Position numbers and translations under genes: made by a program. Positions 27,841 through 37,806 of a stretch of DNA of 64,000 bases are shown here, one piece after another. The notes under the pieces are model-generated. The model was not told where the DNA came from and did not search any database. It was given only the letters and a program-made list of their open reading frames with translations. Position 1 is the first letter of the stretch, and the number at the start of each line of letters is the position of its first letter. Source of the stretch: Novosphingobium marinum (GTDB taxonomy: Bacteria > Pseudomonadota > Alphaproteobacteria > Sphingomonadales > Sphingomonadaceae); the NCBI RefSeq assembly GCF_013408095.1, contig NZ_JACBZF010000004.1, positions 248,001 to 312,000 on the forward strand, read 5' to 3'.

Positions 27841-28386
27841 CTACTTCGCCAGTTCGGCCTCGATTGTCTGGACGAGCGCGGGATCGTCGGGCGCCACGGT
27901 CGGAGCGAAACGTGCTGCTACCGTACCGTCGCGCGCGATGACGAACTTCTCGAAGTTCCAGAGGACTTCGGGATCGAGGGTCGGAGCCATTCCGTACCCG
28001 CGCAGCTTTTCCCGGAAGCCGGCAGCATCGCCCTGCTTCAGGGGTTCGGCTTCGATCAGGGCGGCATAAAGCGGCTGCTTGCCCTCGCCGGTGACATCGG
28101 CCTTCGAGAACATCGGGAACGACACGCCGTAGTTCGCCGAACAGAATTCGGCGATCTCCTCGTTCGTCCCCGGCTCCTGCGCGCCGAAGTCGTTGGCTGG
28201 AAAGCCCAGCACTTCGAAGCCCTTGTCCTTGTACTGCCCGTAAAGCTTTTCGAGGCCTTCGTATTGCGGCGTAAGCCCGCATTGCGAAGCGACATTCACC
28301 ACGAGCAGCACATTGCCCTTGTGATCGCCCAGGGTGTCGCCGGTCCCGTCGAGGCGGGTCAGCGGAATTTCGGTCATTTCGGTCAT
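27841..28386 (-). CDS. Glutathione peroxidase family protein
   Basis: This 181-residue thiol peroxidase reduces hydroperoxides. The peroxidatic Cys is C36 in ASQCGLT, followed by the catalytic Gln in GFPANDFGAQEPG and the Trp/Asn in LWNFEKF. The family is called glutathione peroxidase or BtuE, but many bacterial members use thioredoxin. ATG 28386 follows AAGGAGAGG; ATG 28377 is a second option. It sits 11 bases after scoB and may be read from the scoAB transcript. Confidence 0.93.
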   Translation of the reverse strand: MTEMTEIPLTRLDGTGDTLGDHKGNVLLVVNVASQCGLTPQYEGLEKLYGQYKDKGFEVLGFPANDFGAQEPGTNEEIAEFCSANYGVSFPMFSKADVTGEGKQPLYAALIEAEPLKQGDAAGFREKLRGYGMAPTLDPEVLWNFEKFVIARDGTVAARFAPTVAPDDPALVQTIEAELAK

Positions 28387-28397
28387 CGTCCTCTCCT

Positions 28398-29048
28398 TCA
28401 GCTTTCGTACCTGGCAGTCGTCTTCCCGGCGATTTCCTCGGCAGTGACGCCGGGAGCCATCTCGATCAGGCGGAAAGGCGAATCGTGGTCGGGCCGCTGG
28501 AACACGGCGAGATTCGTGATGATCATGTCGACGACGTTCGTCCCGGTCAGCGGAAGCGTGCATTCGGGAATGAACTTCGGACTTCCGTCCTTGGCGTTGT
28601 GATCCATGACGACGATGATCTTCTTGACCCCGGCGACGAGGTCCATGGCGCCGCCCATGCCCTTGATCATCTTGCCGGGAATCATCCAGTTCGCGATGTC
28701 GCCGTTCTCGGCCACCTCCATCGCGCCGAGGACGGTCAGGTCGATGTGACCGCCGCGGATCATCGAGAAGCTCGTCGCCGAATCGAAATAGGACGACTGC
28801 GGCAGCTGGCTGATGGTCTGCTTCCCGGCATTTATCAGGTCGGCATCCTCCTCGCCCTCGTAGGGGAACGGGCCGATGCCGAGCATGCCGTTTTCGGATT
28901 GCAGCGTGACCTCCATGCCGTCCGGGATGTGGTTGGCGACCAGCGTCGGAATGCCGATGCCCAGGTTCACGTAGAAACCGTCCTGCAATTCCTTCGCGGC
29001 GCGGGCGGCCATCTGGTTCCGGTCCCAGCCGGTACGTTCGGCGGACAT
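28398..29048 (-). CDS. scoB: 3-oxoacid (acetoacetate) CoA-transferase subunit B
   Basis: This 216-residue subunit carries the catalytic glutamate, E52 in [10 protein letters not shown]. The enzyme moves CoA from succinyl-CoA to acetoacetate or a related oxoacid in ketone-body or PHB-derived acid use. [18 protein letters not shown] and [14 protein letters not shown] are family hallmarks. Its ATG shares a base with the TGA of scoA (TGATG), so translation is coupled. Together with phaC at the left edge this fits a PHB-using organism. Confidence 0.94.
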   Translation of the reverse strand: MSAERTGWDRNQMAARAAKELQDGFYVNLGIGIPTLVANHIPDGMEVTLQSENGMLGIGPFPYEGEEDADLINAGKQTISQLPQSSYFDSATSFSMIRGGHIDLTVLGAMEVAENGDIANWMIPGKMIKGMGGAMDLVAGVKKIIVVMDHNAKDGSPKFIPECTLPLTGTNVVDMIITNLAVFQRPDHDSPFRLIEMAPGVTAEEIAGKTTARYES

Positions 29049-29755
29049 CAGGCGGTCTCCCTTTCGCGGGTCGTGACGAATTCGATCTTCTTGTCGTAGG
29101 GCGCGCCCACGATCATGCGCTGGACGAATACGCCCGGCAGGTGGATGCAGTCGGGATCGAGCGAGCCTGTCGGCACGATTTCCTCCACCTCGACGACGCA
29201 GACCTTGCCGCAGGTGGCAGCAGGCACGTTGAAGTTGCGGGCGGTCTTGCGGAAGACGACGTTGCCCGTCTCGTCCGCCTTCCACGCCTTGACCAGCGAC
29301 AGGTCGGCAAAGATCCCTCGCTCGAGGATATATTCCTCGCCGTCGAAGACCTTGGTCTCCTTGCCTTCGGCAACCTGCGTGCCGACACCTGTCTTGGTGT
29401 AGAAGCCCGGTATCCCGGCGCCGCCGGCGCGCATGCGCTCGGCCAGCGTACCCTGCGGGCAGAATTCGACCTCAAGTTCGCCTGCCAGGAACTGCCGTTC
29501 GAATTCCTTGTTCTCGCCGACATAGGAAGACAGCATCTTCCTTACCTGCCTGGTGCGCAGGAGCTTTCCGATGCCCTCGTTGTCGATACCGGCGTTGTTG
29601 GACGCGAAGGTCAGGTCCTTGACCCCGCTGTCGCGTACGGCGTCGAGCAGTCTTTCGGGGATGCCGCAGAGGCCGAAACCGCCGGCGGCGATCACGAGGC
29701 CGTCGCGCAACAGCCCGTCGAGCGCGGCAGTTGCGTCCGGGTAGAGTTTTTTCAT
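29048..29755 (-). CDS. scoA: 3-oxoacid (acetoacetate) CoA-transferase subunit A
   Basis: This 235-residue partner of ScoB contains the glycine-rich CoA-binding motif [15 protein letters not shown], along with FASNNAGID and [18 protein letters not shown] 29755 is the conserved start ([16 protein letters not shown]). It is the first gene of the scoA-scoB(-gpx) unit and is divergent from the universal stress gene at 29949, with 193 bases between them. Confidence 0.94.
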   Translation of the reverse strand: MKKLYPDATAALDGLLRDGLVIAAGGFGLCGIPERLLDAVRDSGVKDLTFASNNAGIDNEGIGKLLRTRQVRKMLSSYVGENKEFERQFLAGELEVEFCPQGTLAERMRAGGAGIPGFYTKTGVGTQVAEGKETKVFDGEEYILERGIFADLSLVKAWKADETGNVVFRKTARNFNVPAATCGKVCVVEVEEIVPTGSLDPDCIHLPGVFVQRMIVGAPYDKKIEFVTTRERETA

Positions 29756-29874
29756 GACTGGGAAGTCTCCCTGAGTGGCGAAAAGGAGCAGGTTGGCGAG
29801 ACCTCTACCGCCTCTTGCACGAATTCGATAGGGGGCCGCTGCGGGCATGCACGAGGCCCCGCATCCGCAGGAAC

Positions 29875-29916
29875 TTGATGTGCATCATGTGCATCGCAGT
29901 CCGAAAGTTTGATAAA
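29875..29916 (+). promoter_or_regulatory. FNR/FixK box and -10 element, class II promoter of usp gene
   Basis: TTGAT-GTGC-ATCAT (29875-29888) matches the FNR/FixK consensus TTGAT-N4-ATCAA with one mismatch. GATAAA (29911-29916) can serve as -10. The predicted start near 29923 puts the box centre at about -41.5, the standard class II activator position. Oxygen-responsive control of the downstream universal stress gene is a well-known pattern. Confidence 0.68.
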
Positions 29917-29948
29917 AGAGCGCTGTCCCGCCTTTGAGGAGAATCACG

Positions 29949-30731
29949 ATGCGCTCGATACTCGTTCATGCAGATCGCCATCCGGGCATGGAAAACCGGT
30001 TGGACACGGCGCTGTCGCTCGCCCGGTTCACGGGCGGCCATCTTACCGTGCTGATCGACACGCCGGTATCGCGCTACGTCGCGATGGACCCGATGGGCGG
30101 AAGCTATTTCGCCGCCGACGCGCTCGAAAAGGCGCTTGCCAACGACGATGCCGACGCCGCCGCCTTCGAAAAGCGGTTGTCGCATGACGACGTGCCGTTC
30201 GATCTGGTGCGCTCCGAATCGGAGCCGGTAGAGGCGCTCGCGCGCTGCGGGCGGCTTGCGGATGCGGTGGTAGTTTCGCGGTCGGCGGGACTGGCGGGCG
30301 AACTGGCGCTGGTCTCGCGCACTCCGGTGCTGTGCGTGCAGGACGACGAACCCTTGCGGTTCCCGCTGACCAGCGCTGCCATCGCATGGGACGGCGGCGA
30401 CGAAGCCGCGCTTGCCCTGCGCTCGGCAATACCGATCCTCGGCTCGTGCGCTTCGGTCCATGTGCTGACAGTCGCCGAAAAGCCGGGCGGCTTTCCCGCG
30501 ACGGACGCGGTCCGTTACCTGTCGCGATACGGGATCAAGGCCGAGCTCGACGAGATGGTTCGACGGGGCTCGACCGAGGAAACCCTTGCGGCGGCGGTCG
30601 GTCGCGCAGGAGCGGAACTGCTTGTCATGGGCGCTTTCGGCCACAGCCGCATGCGCGAATTCCTGTTCGGAGGAGTTACCCGCTATTTCCTCGAGGAACC
30701 CGACGGTCCGGCGCTGTTCCTCGCGCACTGA
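29949..30731 (+). CDS. Universal stress protein, two-domain type
   Basis: This 260-residue protein has two Usp-fold halves. The C-terminal half has the ATP-binding pattern GAFGHSRMREFLFGGVTRYF (G-x2-G-x9-G-T form), while the N-terminal half (MRSILVHADRH...) is degenerate. Proteins of this kind are induced by low oxygen or stress and bind ATP. ATG 29949 is preceded by GAGGAG. The candidate FNR/FixK promoter above suggests induction under oxygen limitation. Confidence 0.88.
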   Translation: MRSILVHADRHPGMENRLDTALSLARFTGGHLTVLIDTPVSRYVAMDPMGGSYFAADALEKALANDDADAAAFEKRLSHDDVPFDLVRSESEPVEALARCGRLADAVVVSRSAGLAGELALVSRTPVLCVQDDEPLRFPLTSAAIAWDGGDEAALALRSAIPILGSCASVHVLTVAEKPGGFPATDAVRYLSRYGIKAELDEMVRRGSTEETLAAAVGRAGAELLVMGAFGHSRMREFLFGGVTRYFLEEPDGPALFLAH

Positions 30732-30922
30732 CCCCTTCGCAGTCGCAATTCCGTTATAGTTCAACGAATTGGATGCGCCGCAGCATGATTCACGATTCAG
30801 GTTTCGTAATTCGACTTGAATCGGGCGGAAGATTTTTCAGAAAGCCATCCTACAAAGGGATATTCTGCGTCATTTCATCAGCTTAGGTCATGTAGATGCA
30901 TTTATTGCAACCGGCGATGTTC

Positions 30923-31028
30923 ATTTCGCACTTGCGAAATAAGTGGCTTTGGGCCATATCGAACCTGCCTTTCAGGCATCCTCTCCCAAACTTCCAAGGC
31001 CCGGCCGGCAACGACCGGGCCTTTTTTT
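30923..31028 (+). ncRNA. Candidate small RNA or long 3' leader ending in strong terminator
   Basis: The 466 bases between usp and cdc48 have no supportable gene, but hold three consecutive hairpins: ATTTCGC/GCGAAAT with an ACTT loop (30923-30940), TGCCT/AGGCA (30966-30978) and the terminator at 30996-31028. Between the second and third lies an unpaired CCTCTCCCAAACTTCC segment, which resembles an anti-Shine-Dalgarno seed. No convincing promoter is visible, so a 3'-UTR-derived RNA of usp is also possible. The 170 bases from 31029 to cdc48 show nothing I can name. Confidence 0.4.
30996..31028 (+). terminator. Strong intrinsic terminator before cdc48
   Basis: AAGGCCCGG (30996-31004) pairs with CCGGGCCTT (31015-31023), and the T-run continues to 31028. 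It is 265 bases after the usp stop, so it ends either a usp read-through transcript or a separate small RNA. Confidence 0.9.
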
Positions 31029-31197
31029 GCGCAAGTGCATCGATGGGCTCGCCTCGCTCACTTGCGCGATGTCACTCCCTACGCCTCGCGGAACAAGACC
31101 AGCCGGTCAGGTTTGAATATCTGGACGGCAGTTCCTAGTTCCAGCCGGAGTGTCCTTCGCGCCGCGCGCAGGGCCGGCGCGCGAGAGGAGGGCGACG

Positions 31198-33513
31198 ATG
31201 GCAGATGCACCGACCAAGACCGAAGACCGTTCGATAAGGCTGCAGGTTGCCGCCGCCCGGCAGGAGGAAAGCGGCCACGGCATCGCCCGCATGCCGAAAT
31301 CGGCGATGGCAGCTCTCGGCGTGAGCGAAGGCGACACGCTGGAGATCGTCGGCAAGCAGAGCACCGTTGCGCAGGTCGTGGCAGCCTACCCGGAAGACGA
31401 GGGGCTGCAGGTGATTCGCCTCGACGGGCTGTTGCGCGGCAATGCCGAGGTCGGATCCGGCGAGCATGTCACCGTCAAGAAGGCCGAATCGCGCCCCGCA
31501 CAGCGCGTGGTTTTCGCACCCGCCCACCGCCAGATGCGGCTCCAGGGTCCTTCGCAGGCCCTGAAGCGCAACTTCTTCGGCCGCCCGCTGGTCGCCGGAG
31601 ACCTCGTTGCGACGCACGGACAGCAGCGCGTGCAGGACCTGCCGCCGCAGTTGTCGCGGATGTTCAATGTGCCCGCCTACGCGCTCACGCAGATCCGCCT
31701 TAACGTTGTCGCGACGACTCCCAAGGGCATCGTGCACATCGACGAGAACACGGAAGTCGAGATGCGCGAGGCGTTCGAGGAAGCGCAAGGGCCGCGTGCC
31801 GACATCAACTACGACGACGTCGGCGGGATGAGCGAGACCATCCGCCAGCTTCGCGAGATGGTGGAGCTGCCGCTGCGCTATCCCGAACTTTTCACCCGGC
31901 TCGGCGTGGATCCGCCCAAGGGCGTCCTGCTCCACGGCCCGCCGGGCACCGGCAAGACCCGGCTCGCACAGGCGGTCGCCAACGAAAGCGATGCCAATTT
32001 CGTCTCGATCAACGGTCCGGAGATCATGGGATCGGGCTATGGCGAGAGCGAAAAGGCGCTGCGCCAGGTGTTCGAGGAAGCGGACAAGTCGGCGCCCTCC
32101 ATCATCTTCATCGACGAGATCGATTCGATCGCGCCCAAACGCCAGAACGTCCACGGAGAGGCGGAGAAGCGCCTCGTGGCGCAGCTCCTGACATTGATGG
32201 ATGGTCTCAATGCCCGGTCGAACGTCGTCGTCATCGCCGCGACGAACCGCCCCGACGCGATCGACGAGGCACTCAGGCGGCCCGGTCGGTTCGATCGCGA
32301 GATCATCATCGGCGTGCCCGACGAAAGCGGCCGGCGCGAGATCCTGTCGATCCACACGCGCGGCATGCCCCTTGCCGACGACGTCGACCTCAAGGAACTG
32401 TCGCGCACGACTTATGGCTTTGTCGGCGCGGATATCGCCGCCCTCACGCGCGAAGCCGCGATCGAGGCGGTGCGGCGAATCATGCCCAAGCTCGATTTCG
32501 ACGAGCGGACGATACCGGCCGAAGTCCTCGAAAGCCTTTCGGTCGGCCGCGACGATTTCGTCGAGGCCCTGAAGCGGGTGCAGCCTTCGGCGATGCGCGA
32601 GGTGATGGTCCAGATGCCCAACGTGGGCTGGGACGACATCGGCGGCCTCGGCGATGCGCAGTTGCGCCTCAAGGAAGGCGTCGAACTTCCGCTGAGGAAC
32701 CCCGACGCGTTCCACCGCATGGGCATCCGGCCCGCCAAGGGCTTCCTGCTCTACGGTCCGCCGGGTACCGGCAAGACCCTGCTCGCCAAGGCCGTCGCCA
32801 AGGAAGCGGAAGCGAACTTCATCTCGATCAAGTCCTCGGACCTGCTTTCGAAGTGGTACGGCGAGAGCGAGCAGCAGATCGCCCGCCTGTTCGCGCGCGC
32901 GCGCCAGGTCGCGCCCTGCGTGGTGTTCATCGACGAGATCGATTCGCTCGTCCCCGCGCGCGGTTCGGGAGGCGGTGTGGGCGAGCCGCAAGTGACGGCA
33001 AGGGTGGTCAACACCATCCTAGCCGAAATGGACGGCATGGAGGAACTGCAGTCGATCGTCGTGATCGGCGCGACCAACCGCCCCACGCTCGTCGACTCGG
33101 CGCTGCTCAGGCCGGGCCGATTCGACGAACTCGTCTACGTCGGCACGCCCGACCTCGACGGGCGCGAGCATATCCTGAAGATCCATACCGAGCGCATGCC
33201 GCTGGCCGACGATGTCGACCTGCGCGACGTCGCGAAGCAGACCGAACGCTTTACCGGCGCGGACCTGGAAGATGTCGTACGGCGCGCGGGTCTTACCGCG
33301 ATCCGGCGAGGCGGCGATGCGACCGTGCAGGTGTCGAAAGCCGATTTCACCGAGGCGCTCGAGGATTCGCGCGCGACGGTTACTGCCGAGATGGAGCGCG
33401 AGTACGAGAAGATGAAGGGCGAGCTCAAGAAGCGCGCGATGCAGGTCGAACCGATCGGATTCATCTCGCCGGGCATGCTCGAACCGACGCGCGAGAAGAA
33501 GCACGAGGACTGA
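31198..33513 (+). CDS. CDC48/p97-type double AAA+ ATPase
   Basis: This 771-residue protein has the full CDC48/VAT layout: an N-terminal substrate/cofactor domain (1-190), D1 with Walker A GPPGTGKT at 247-254 and [10 protein letters not shown], and D2 with Walker A at 520-527 and [10 protein letters not shown]. Both second-region-of-homology segments ([18 protein letters not shown]) and arginine fingers are present. These unfoldases extract proteins for degradation. GAGGAGGG precedes ATG 31198. CDC48-like proteins are typical of archaea and eukaryotes but also occur in sphingomonads; the bacterial partners are unknown. Confidence 0.95.
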   Translation: MADAPTKTEDRSIRLQVAAARQEESGHGIARMPKSAMAALGVSEGDTLEIVGKQSTVAQVVAAYPEDEGLQVIRLDGLLRGNAEVGSGEHVTVKKAESRPAQRVVFAPAHRQMRLQGPSQALKRNFFGRPLVAGDLVATHGQQRVQDLPPQLSRMFNVPAYALTQIRLNVVATTPKGIVHIDENTEVEMREAFEEAQGPRADINYDDVGGMSETIRQLREMVELPLRYPELFTRLGVDPPKGVLLHGPPGTGKTRLAQAVANESDANFVSINGPEIMGSGYGESEKALRQVFEEADKSAPSIIFIDEIDSIAPKRQNVHGEAEKRLVAQLLTLMDGLNARSNVVVIAATNRPDAIDEALRRPGRFDREIIIGVPDESGRREILSIHTRGMPLADDVDLKELSRTTYGFVGADIAALTREAAIEAVRRIMPKLDFDERTIPAEVLESLSVGRDDFVEALKRVQPSAMREVMVQMPNVGWDDIGGLGDAQLRLKEGVELPLRNPDAFHRMGIRPAKGFLLYGPPGTGKTLLAKAVAKEAEANFISIKSSDLLSKWYGESEQQIARLFARARQVAPCVVFIDEIDSLVPARGSGGGVGEPQVTARVVNTILAEMDGMEELQSIVVIGATNRPTLVDSALLRPGRFDELVYVGTPDLDGREHILKIHTERMPLADDVDLRDVAKQTERFTGADLEDVVRRAGLTAIRRGGDATVQVSKADFTEALEDSRATVTAEMEREYEKMKGELKKRAMQVEPIGFISPGMLEPTREKKHED

Positions 33514-33525
33514 GGGGCCGGGCGG

Positions 33526-34632
33526 TCAGCCCGCGGAGGCGGCCGCCCCCTCCGCTTCGATCCTCAGCGGCCCTGCCGGCTCGATCCGACGCCGCACGAT
33601 GGCTTCGGGCAATTCACGACGCAGCCAGTCCATCATGCCTTCGCGGATGGCGCAGCGCAGGTCCCACAGGACGGAGGCATCCTTCGCGCTCATCAGCAGG
33701 CGCACCTGGATCGCGTCCGGGGTAGTGTCGGTCAGCTGCACGGCCTGCACGCGCTCGTCCCAGTTCGGGTTCCCGGTGACCTGTCGTTCGTACTCGGCGC
33801 GGATCGGCGCGAGATCGGTGGCGGGATCGAGATAGAGGAACACGGTTCCCAGAAGTTCCGAGCCGCGCTTGGTCCAGTTCTGGAATATCTCCTCGAGGAA
33901 CTTGGTGGTCGGCACGATCAGCCGGCGCTCGTCCCAGACCTTGACGACCACGTAGGTGGTTCGGATATCCTCGATCTTGCCCCATTCACCGCCGATGATC
34001 ACGACGTCGTCGATCGCGATGGGCTCGGTCAGCGCCATCTGGAGGCCGGCGATCAGCGACTTCAGCGCCGGTTGCGCCGCCGCGCCGACAGCAAGGCCCG
34101 CCAGACCCGCGGAGGCCACGAGCGTCACGCCGATCTCTCGCACGCCGGGAATCGACAGGAGCATCAGGCCGACGGTCACGAAAACGACCACGAAGCTGCC
34201 GATGCGGTTGAAGATTGCGAGGCGCGTGCGCCGCCTGCGTGCCTGCTGGTTGTCCGCAACGTCGATGTCCGCGCGCAATGCCATGGCATCGATGAATGCC
34301 TGCATCACTGCGAGCGCGATCCAGCCGACGAGCGCGGGCATCACGAAGCCTGCGACTTTCTGCCAGATGTCGTCGAGCATCGGGATTTCCCGCGCTGCGA
34401 CTACAAGCGCCAGCGCGACGAGCGCCCACCGCGTCGGCCGGGCGAGGCGCCGCACGAGGATATTGTCCGAATCGCTCTCGCTGGCATGAGCGACGCGGCG
34501 CAGCACCCGGAAGACAACGTAGTGAACGGCAAGCGCGACCGCGATGGCGAGCGCGGCGACGACAAGTGCGATGATTGACTGGTGCAGCCAGTCGGGCCGG
34601 CTGCCCATCCATTCGGAAATCTGGTCGAACAT
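33526..34632 (-). CDS. MscS family mechanosensitive channel
   Basis: This 368-residue inner-membrane protein has four to five membrane helices, then the MscS core (ASAGLAGLAVGAAAQPALKSLIAGL in the pore helix position, followed by the beta domain DVVIIGGEWGKIEDIRTTYVVVKVWDERRLIVPTTKF read in parts). It differs from the BON-linked channel at 17216 and lacks a periplasmic domain. Channels of this family open on membrane tension or carry ions at low conductance. ATG 34632 follows AGGTAGGGG. It converges with cdc48. Confidence 0.88.
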   Translation of the reverse strand: MFDQISEWMGSRPDWLHQSIIALVVAALAIAVALAVHYVVFRVLRRVAHASESDSDNILVRRLARPTRWALVALALVVAAREIPMLDDIWQKVAGFVMPALVGWIALAVMQAFIDAMALRADIDVADNQQARRRRTRLAIFNRIGSFVVVFVTVGLMLLSIPGVREIGVTLVASAGLAGLAVGAAAQPALKSLIAGLQMALTEPIAIDDVVIIGGEWGKIEDIRTTYVVVKVWDERRLIVPTTKFLEEIFQNWTKRGSELLGTVFLYLDPATDLAPIRAEYERQVTGNPNWDERVQAVQLTDTTPDAIQVRLLMSAKDASVLWDLRCAIREGMMDWLRRELPEAIVRRRIEPAGPLRIEAEGAAASAG

Positions 34633-34692
34633 GGCCCCTACCTTGGTGGGTATTCGCGGACCTTCAAGCACCCGTCCCGGCTTTATCCGGAA

Positions 34693-37542
34693 TCAATGAG
34701 CCGCGCCCCAGCTCGTTCCCGACCCGATTTCTATTCCCATCGGCACGTCGATCCTGACCGAGGGCAGCGCCGCCTCGGCCATGACGCGCTCGATCACCGG
34801 ACCCGCCGCCGCAACGTCGTTCTCCGGCAATTCGAAGACGAGTTCGTCGTGGACCTGCAGCAGCATGCGCACATGGCGCAGGCCGGCATCCTCGAGGGCC
34901 GGCCCCATCCGGACCATCGCGCGCTTGATGATGTCTGCGCTGGTCCCCTGGATCGGCGCGTTGATCGCCGCGCGTTCGGAACCCTGGCGCTCGGCCTGCC
35001 GCTTCGAGTTGATGCGCGGAAACCAGGTCTTCCGCCCGAACAGCGTCTCCGAGTAGCCGCAGCCGCGAACCTTCTCCAGTGTCGCCACGATATAGCGCTG
35101 GATGCCCGGAAAGCGCTCAAAATAGCGGTCTATCATCGCCTGCGCCTCGTCCGGTTCGACGCCAAGCCGTCCGGCAAGACCCCACCGGGAGATGCCATAC
35201 AGAATGGCGAAGTTGATCGTCTTTGCTCGGGCTCGGGTATCGCGGTCCACGACCCCGAACATCTCGGTGGCGGTGCGTGCGTGGATGTCCTCGCCCGCGG
35301 CGAAAGCGTCTTTCAGCTCGGGCACGTCGGCCATGTGAGCGGCAAGCCGCAGCTCGATCTGGCTGTAATCGGCGGCGAGCAGCACGTTGCCGGCTTCCGA
35401 AACGAAACAATCGCGGATCTGGCGTCCGATCTCTGTGCGGATCGGGATGTTCTGAAGGTTCGGGTCGGTGGACGAAAGCCGGCCCGTCTGCGCGCCGACG
35501 AGCGAGTAGCTGGTGTGGACGCGCCCCGTATCGGGATTGATCGCGGCCTGGAGCGCCTCGGTATATGTCGAGCGAAGCTTGGAAAGCTGCCGCCAGTCGA
35601 GCACCTTGCCTGCCATCGCGACGCCCTGGGCGGCAAGGTCCTCGAGTACCGACTGGTCGGTGGAGTACTGGCCGCTCTTGCCCTTGCGTCCGCCCTTGTG
35701 GCCCATCCTGTCGAACAGGATCTCACCCAGCTGCTTGGGGCTGCCGATGGTGAAACTCTCGCCCGCCAGCCCGTGGATTTCGGCCTCGAGGGCACCGATT
35801 TCCTCGGCGAACTGCGCGGACAGCCCGGCCAGTTTTTCTCTATCGACGCGGATGCCGTGCCGCTCCATCGAGGCAACGACGGGGATCAGCGGCCGGTCGA
35901 CGCGCTCGTAGATGCGGGTGCCGCCCTCGTCCGAAAGCCGGGGCTTCAGCACGCGATGCAGCCGCCAGGTCACTTCTGCGTCCTCGGCGGCGTAGCACGT
36001 GGCCCGGTCGAGCGCGACTTCGGCGAAGGAAATCGCCTTCTTGCCGGTGCCGCAGACATCCTTGAACGGAATGCACGAGTGGCCGAGGTGGCGCTCTGCC
36101 AGTTCGTCCATGCCATGCCCGCGCAGATTCTCGTCGCGCCCGGCATCGAGGCAGAAACTGACGATCATCGTATCGTCGACAGGGGCGACGGCGATCCCGT
36201 GCCGCGCAAGCACGTTGAGATCGTATTTCGCGTTCTGCCCGACCTTGAGCACCGTATCGCTTTCGAGAAGCGGCTTCAGCCGTTCGAGCGCCTTCTCGCG
36301 GTCGATCTGCTCGGGCTTTTCGGCGAACATGTCCGTCCCGCCGTGGCCAAGCGGGATGTAGCACGCATCGTTCGGCCCCAGCGCGAGGCTCACTCCGACA
36401 AGGTCGGCGCGCATCGCGTCGAGGGCGCTGGTCTCGGTATCGAACGCCACCAGCCGCGCGGCGAAGGCCCGCTCGATCCAGCGGTCGAGCGCTTCGAGGC
36501 TGGTGACGCATTCGTACGCACCGTGGTCGCAAGGCGGCATGTCGGGGAGCGGCTGGCGCGATGCGCCTTCCGCCGGAGCGGCGGCTTCCGTCTCCTGTTT
36601 CGCGGGAGAAAGTTCGGTGGTGCGGGCAGGACTGCCCGTTCCGGTATCGAGCCGCTTGCGCAGGCTGGTGAAGCCGTGCCTGTCGAGAAACGCGGCCAGC
36701 GGCCCGGGCGGAATCGCGTCGAGCTTCAGGTCGTCGAGCGCGACCGGCAACGGGCAATCCTCCTTGAGTGTGACGAGCACGCGGCTTAGCCTCGCCATGT
36801 CGGCGCCCTCGATCAGGCGCTCCTTCAGCTTCGACTTCTTCATGGCGGGCGCGGCGGCGAGCGCGCCTTCGAGGTCGCCATGTTCCTGGATCAGCTTGGT
36901 CGCGGTCTTCGGGCCGACACCGTAGATGCCGGGAATGTTGTCGACCGAATCGCCCATCAGCGCGAGCACGTCGCCGACAAGCTCGGGGGCCACGCCGAAT
37001 TTCTCCTCGACCTCGGGAACGTCGATGCGCTGGTTCTTCATCGTGTCGAGCATGTCTATGCAGCCGCCCTCAACCCCGTCGTCGGGCTCGGCGCACTTGC
37101 CGACGAGCTGCATCAGGTCCTTGTCGGACGAGACAATCGTGACGTCCCATCCCTGCCGCGTCGCGGCCCGGGCATAGGATGCGATGATGTCGTCCGCCTC
37201 GACGTCGGGCTCTTCGATGCAGGGCAGCGAAAAAGCCCGCGTGGCATCGCGGATGAGCGGGAACTGCGGCACAAGGTCCTCGGGCGGTTCGGGGCGGTTC
37301 GCCTTGTACTCGGAATAGATCTCGTTGCGGAAAGACGTGCTGGCCTTGTCGAGGACCACCGCAAGGTGCGTCGGGCCATCGGCCTTGTGCAAGTCGTCGG
37401 CGAGCTTCCACAGCATCGTCGTATAACCGTAGACCGCTCCGACCGGCGTGCCTTCGGGATCGGTGAGCGGCGGAAGCCGGTGGTAGGCCCTGAAAATATA
37501 GGCCGATCCGTCGACCAGGTAGAGGTGCTGCTTGGTTGCCAT
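34693..37542 (-). CDS. polA: DNA polymerase I
   Basis: This 949-residue polymerase I fills gaps and removes RNA primers. It has the 5'-3' exonuclease domain (1-290; LYLVDGSAYIFRAYH, SSDKDLMQL), a 3'-5' proofreading domain with the motif DTETSALD intact and YNAKYDLNVL-like text (here QNAKYDLNVLARHG), and the polymerase domain with DYSQIELRLAAHMA, KTINFAILYGIS and HDELVFELPE. ATG 37542 (MATKQHLYLVDG) is chosen since the domain begins there; the frame stays open upstream without family support. It is divergent from the lipoprotein gene at 37807; the 264 bases between show no clear promoter. Confidence 0.97.
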   Translation of the reverse strand: MATKQHLYLVDGSAYIFRAYHRLPPLTDPEGTPVGAVYGYTTMLWKLADDLHKADGPTHLAVVLDKASTSFRNEIYSEYKANRPEPPEDLVPQFPLIRDATRAFSLPCIEEPDVEADDIIASYARAATRQGWDVTIVSSDKDLMQLVGKCAEPDDGVEGGCIDMLDTMKNQRIDVPEVEEKFGVAPELVGDVLALMGDSVDNIPGIYGVGPKTATKLIQEHGDLEGALAAAPAMKKSKLKERLIEGADMARLSRVLVTLKEDCPLPVALDDLKLDAIPPGPLAAFLDRHGFTSLRKRLDTGTGSPARTTELSPAKQETEAAAPAEGASRQPLPDMPPCDHGAYECVTSLEALDRWIERAFAARLVAFDTETSALDAMRADLVGVSLALGPNDACYIPLGHGGTDMFAEKPEQIDREKALERLKPLLESDTVLKVGQNAKYDLNVLARHGIAVAPVDDTMIVSFCLDAGRDENLRGHGMDELAERHLGHSCIPFKDVCGTGKKAISFAEVALDRATCYAAEDAEVTWRLHRVLKPRLSDEGGTRIYERVDRPLIPVVASMERHGIRVDREKLAGLSAQFAEEIGALEAEIHGLAGESFTIGSPKQLGEILFDRMGHKGGRKGKSGQYSTDQSVLEDLAAQGVAMAGKVLDWRQLSKLRSTYTEALQAAINPDTGRVHTSYSLVGAQTGRLSSTDPNLQNIPIRTEIGRQIRDCFVSEAGNVLLAADYSQIELRLAAHMADVPELKDAFAAGEDIHARTATEMFGVVDRDTRARAKTINFAILYGISRWGLAGRLGVEPDEAQAMIDRYFERFPGIQRYIVATLEKVRGCGYSETLFGRKTWFPRINSKRQAERQGSERAAINAPIQGTSADIIKRAMVRMGPALEDAGLRHVRMLLQVHDELVFELPENDVAAAGPVIERVMAEAALPSVRIDVPMGIEIGSGTSWGAAH

Positions 37543-37806
37543 CGCATTGCCGTAGCAACCGCCCGGCGCGGCGTCAGCAGCGATCTCCGTTTCGTGTGCC
37601 CGGAGCACGGAATCGCCTTGCGGATGACACATTTGGGGCATAACGCTGCCTTGCGAATGGCGCAGCGAGTCAAGCTGCGGCGCGACAAGCGCTTGCATAG
37701 ACGGGCCAAGGCGATTATTTGACCGGTCGAAGTTTGCCATGGGCAGACTTTCGGCGCGGTATTTTGCCGTGCCTCGTCCACTCGCTGTTCAAGGAATTAT
37801 ATACAC

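Noticed and set aside
31198..33513. Recent transfer of cdc48 from archaea
   Set aside because: Codon use and GC look like the neighbours, and CDC48-type genes are known in sphingomonads; nothing shows recent transfer.
34582..36789. 735-codon plus-strand frame opposite polA
   Set aside because: No recognisable domains, and polA accounts for the sequence with intact motifs.
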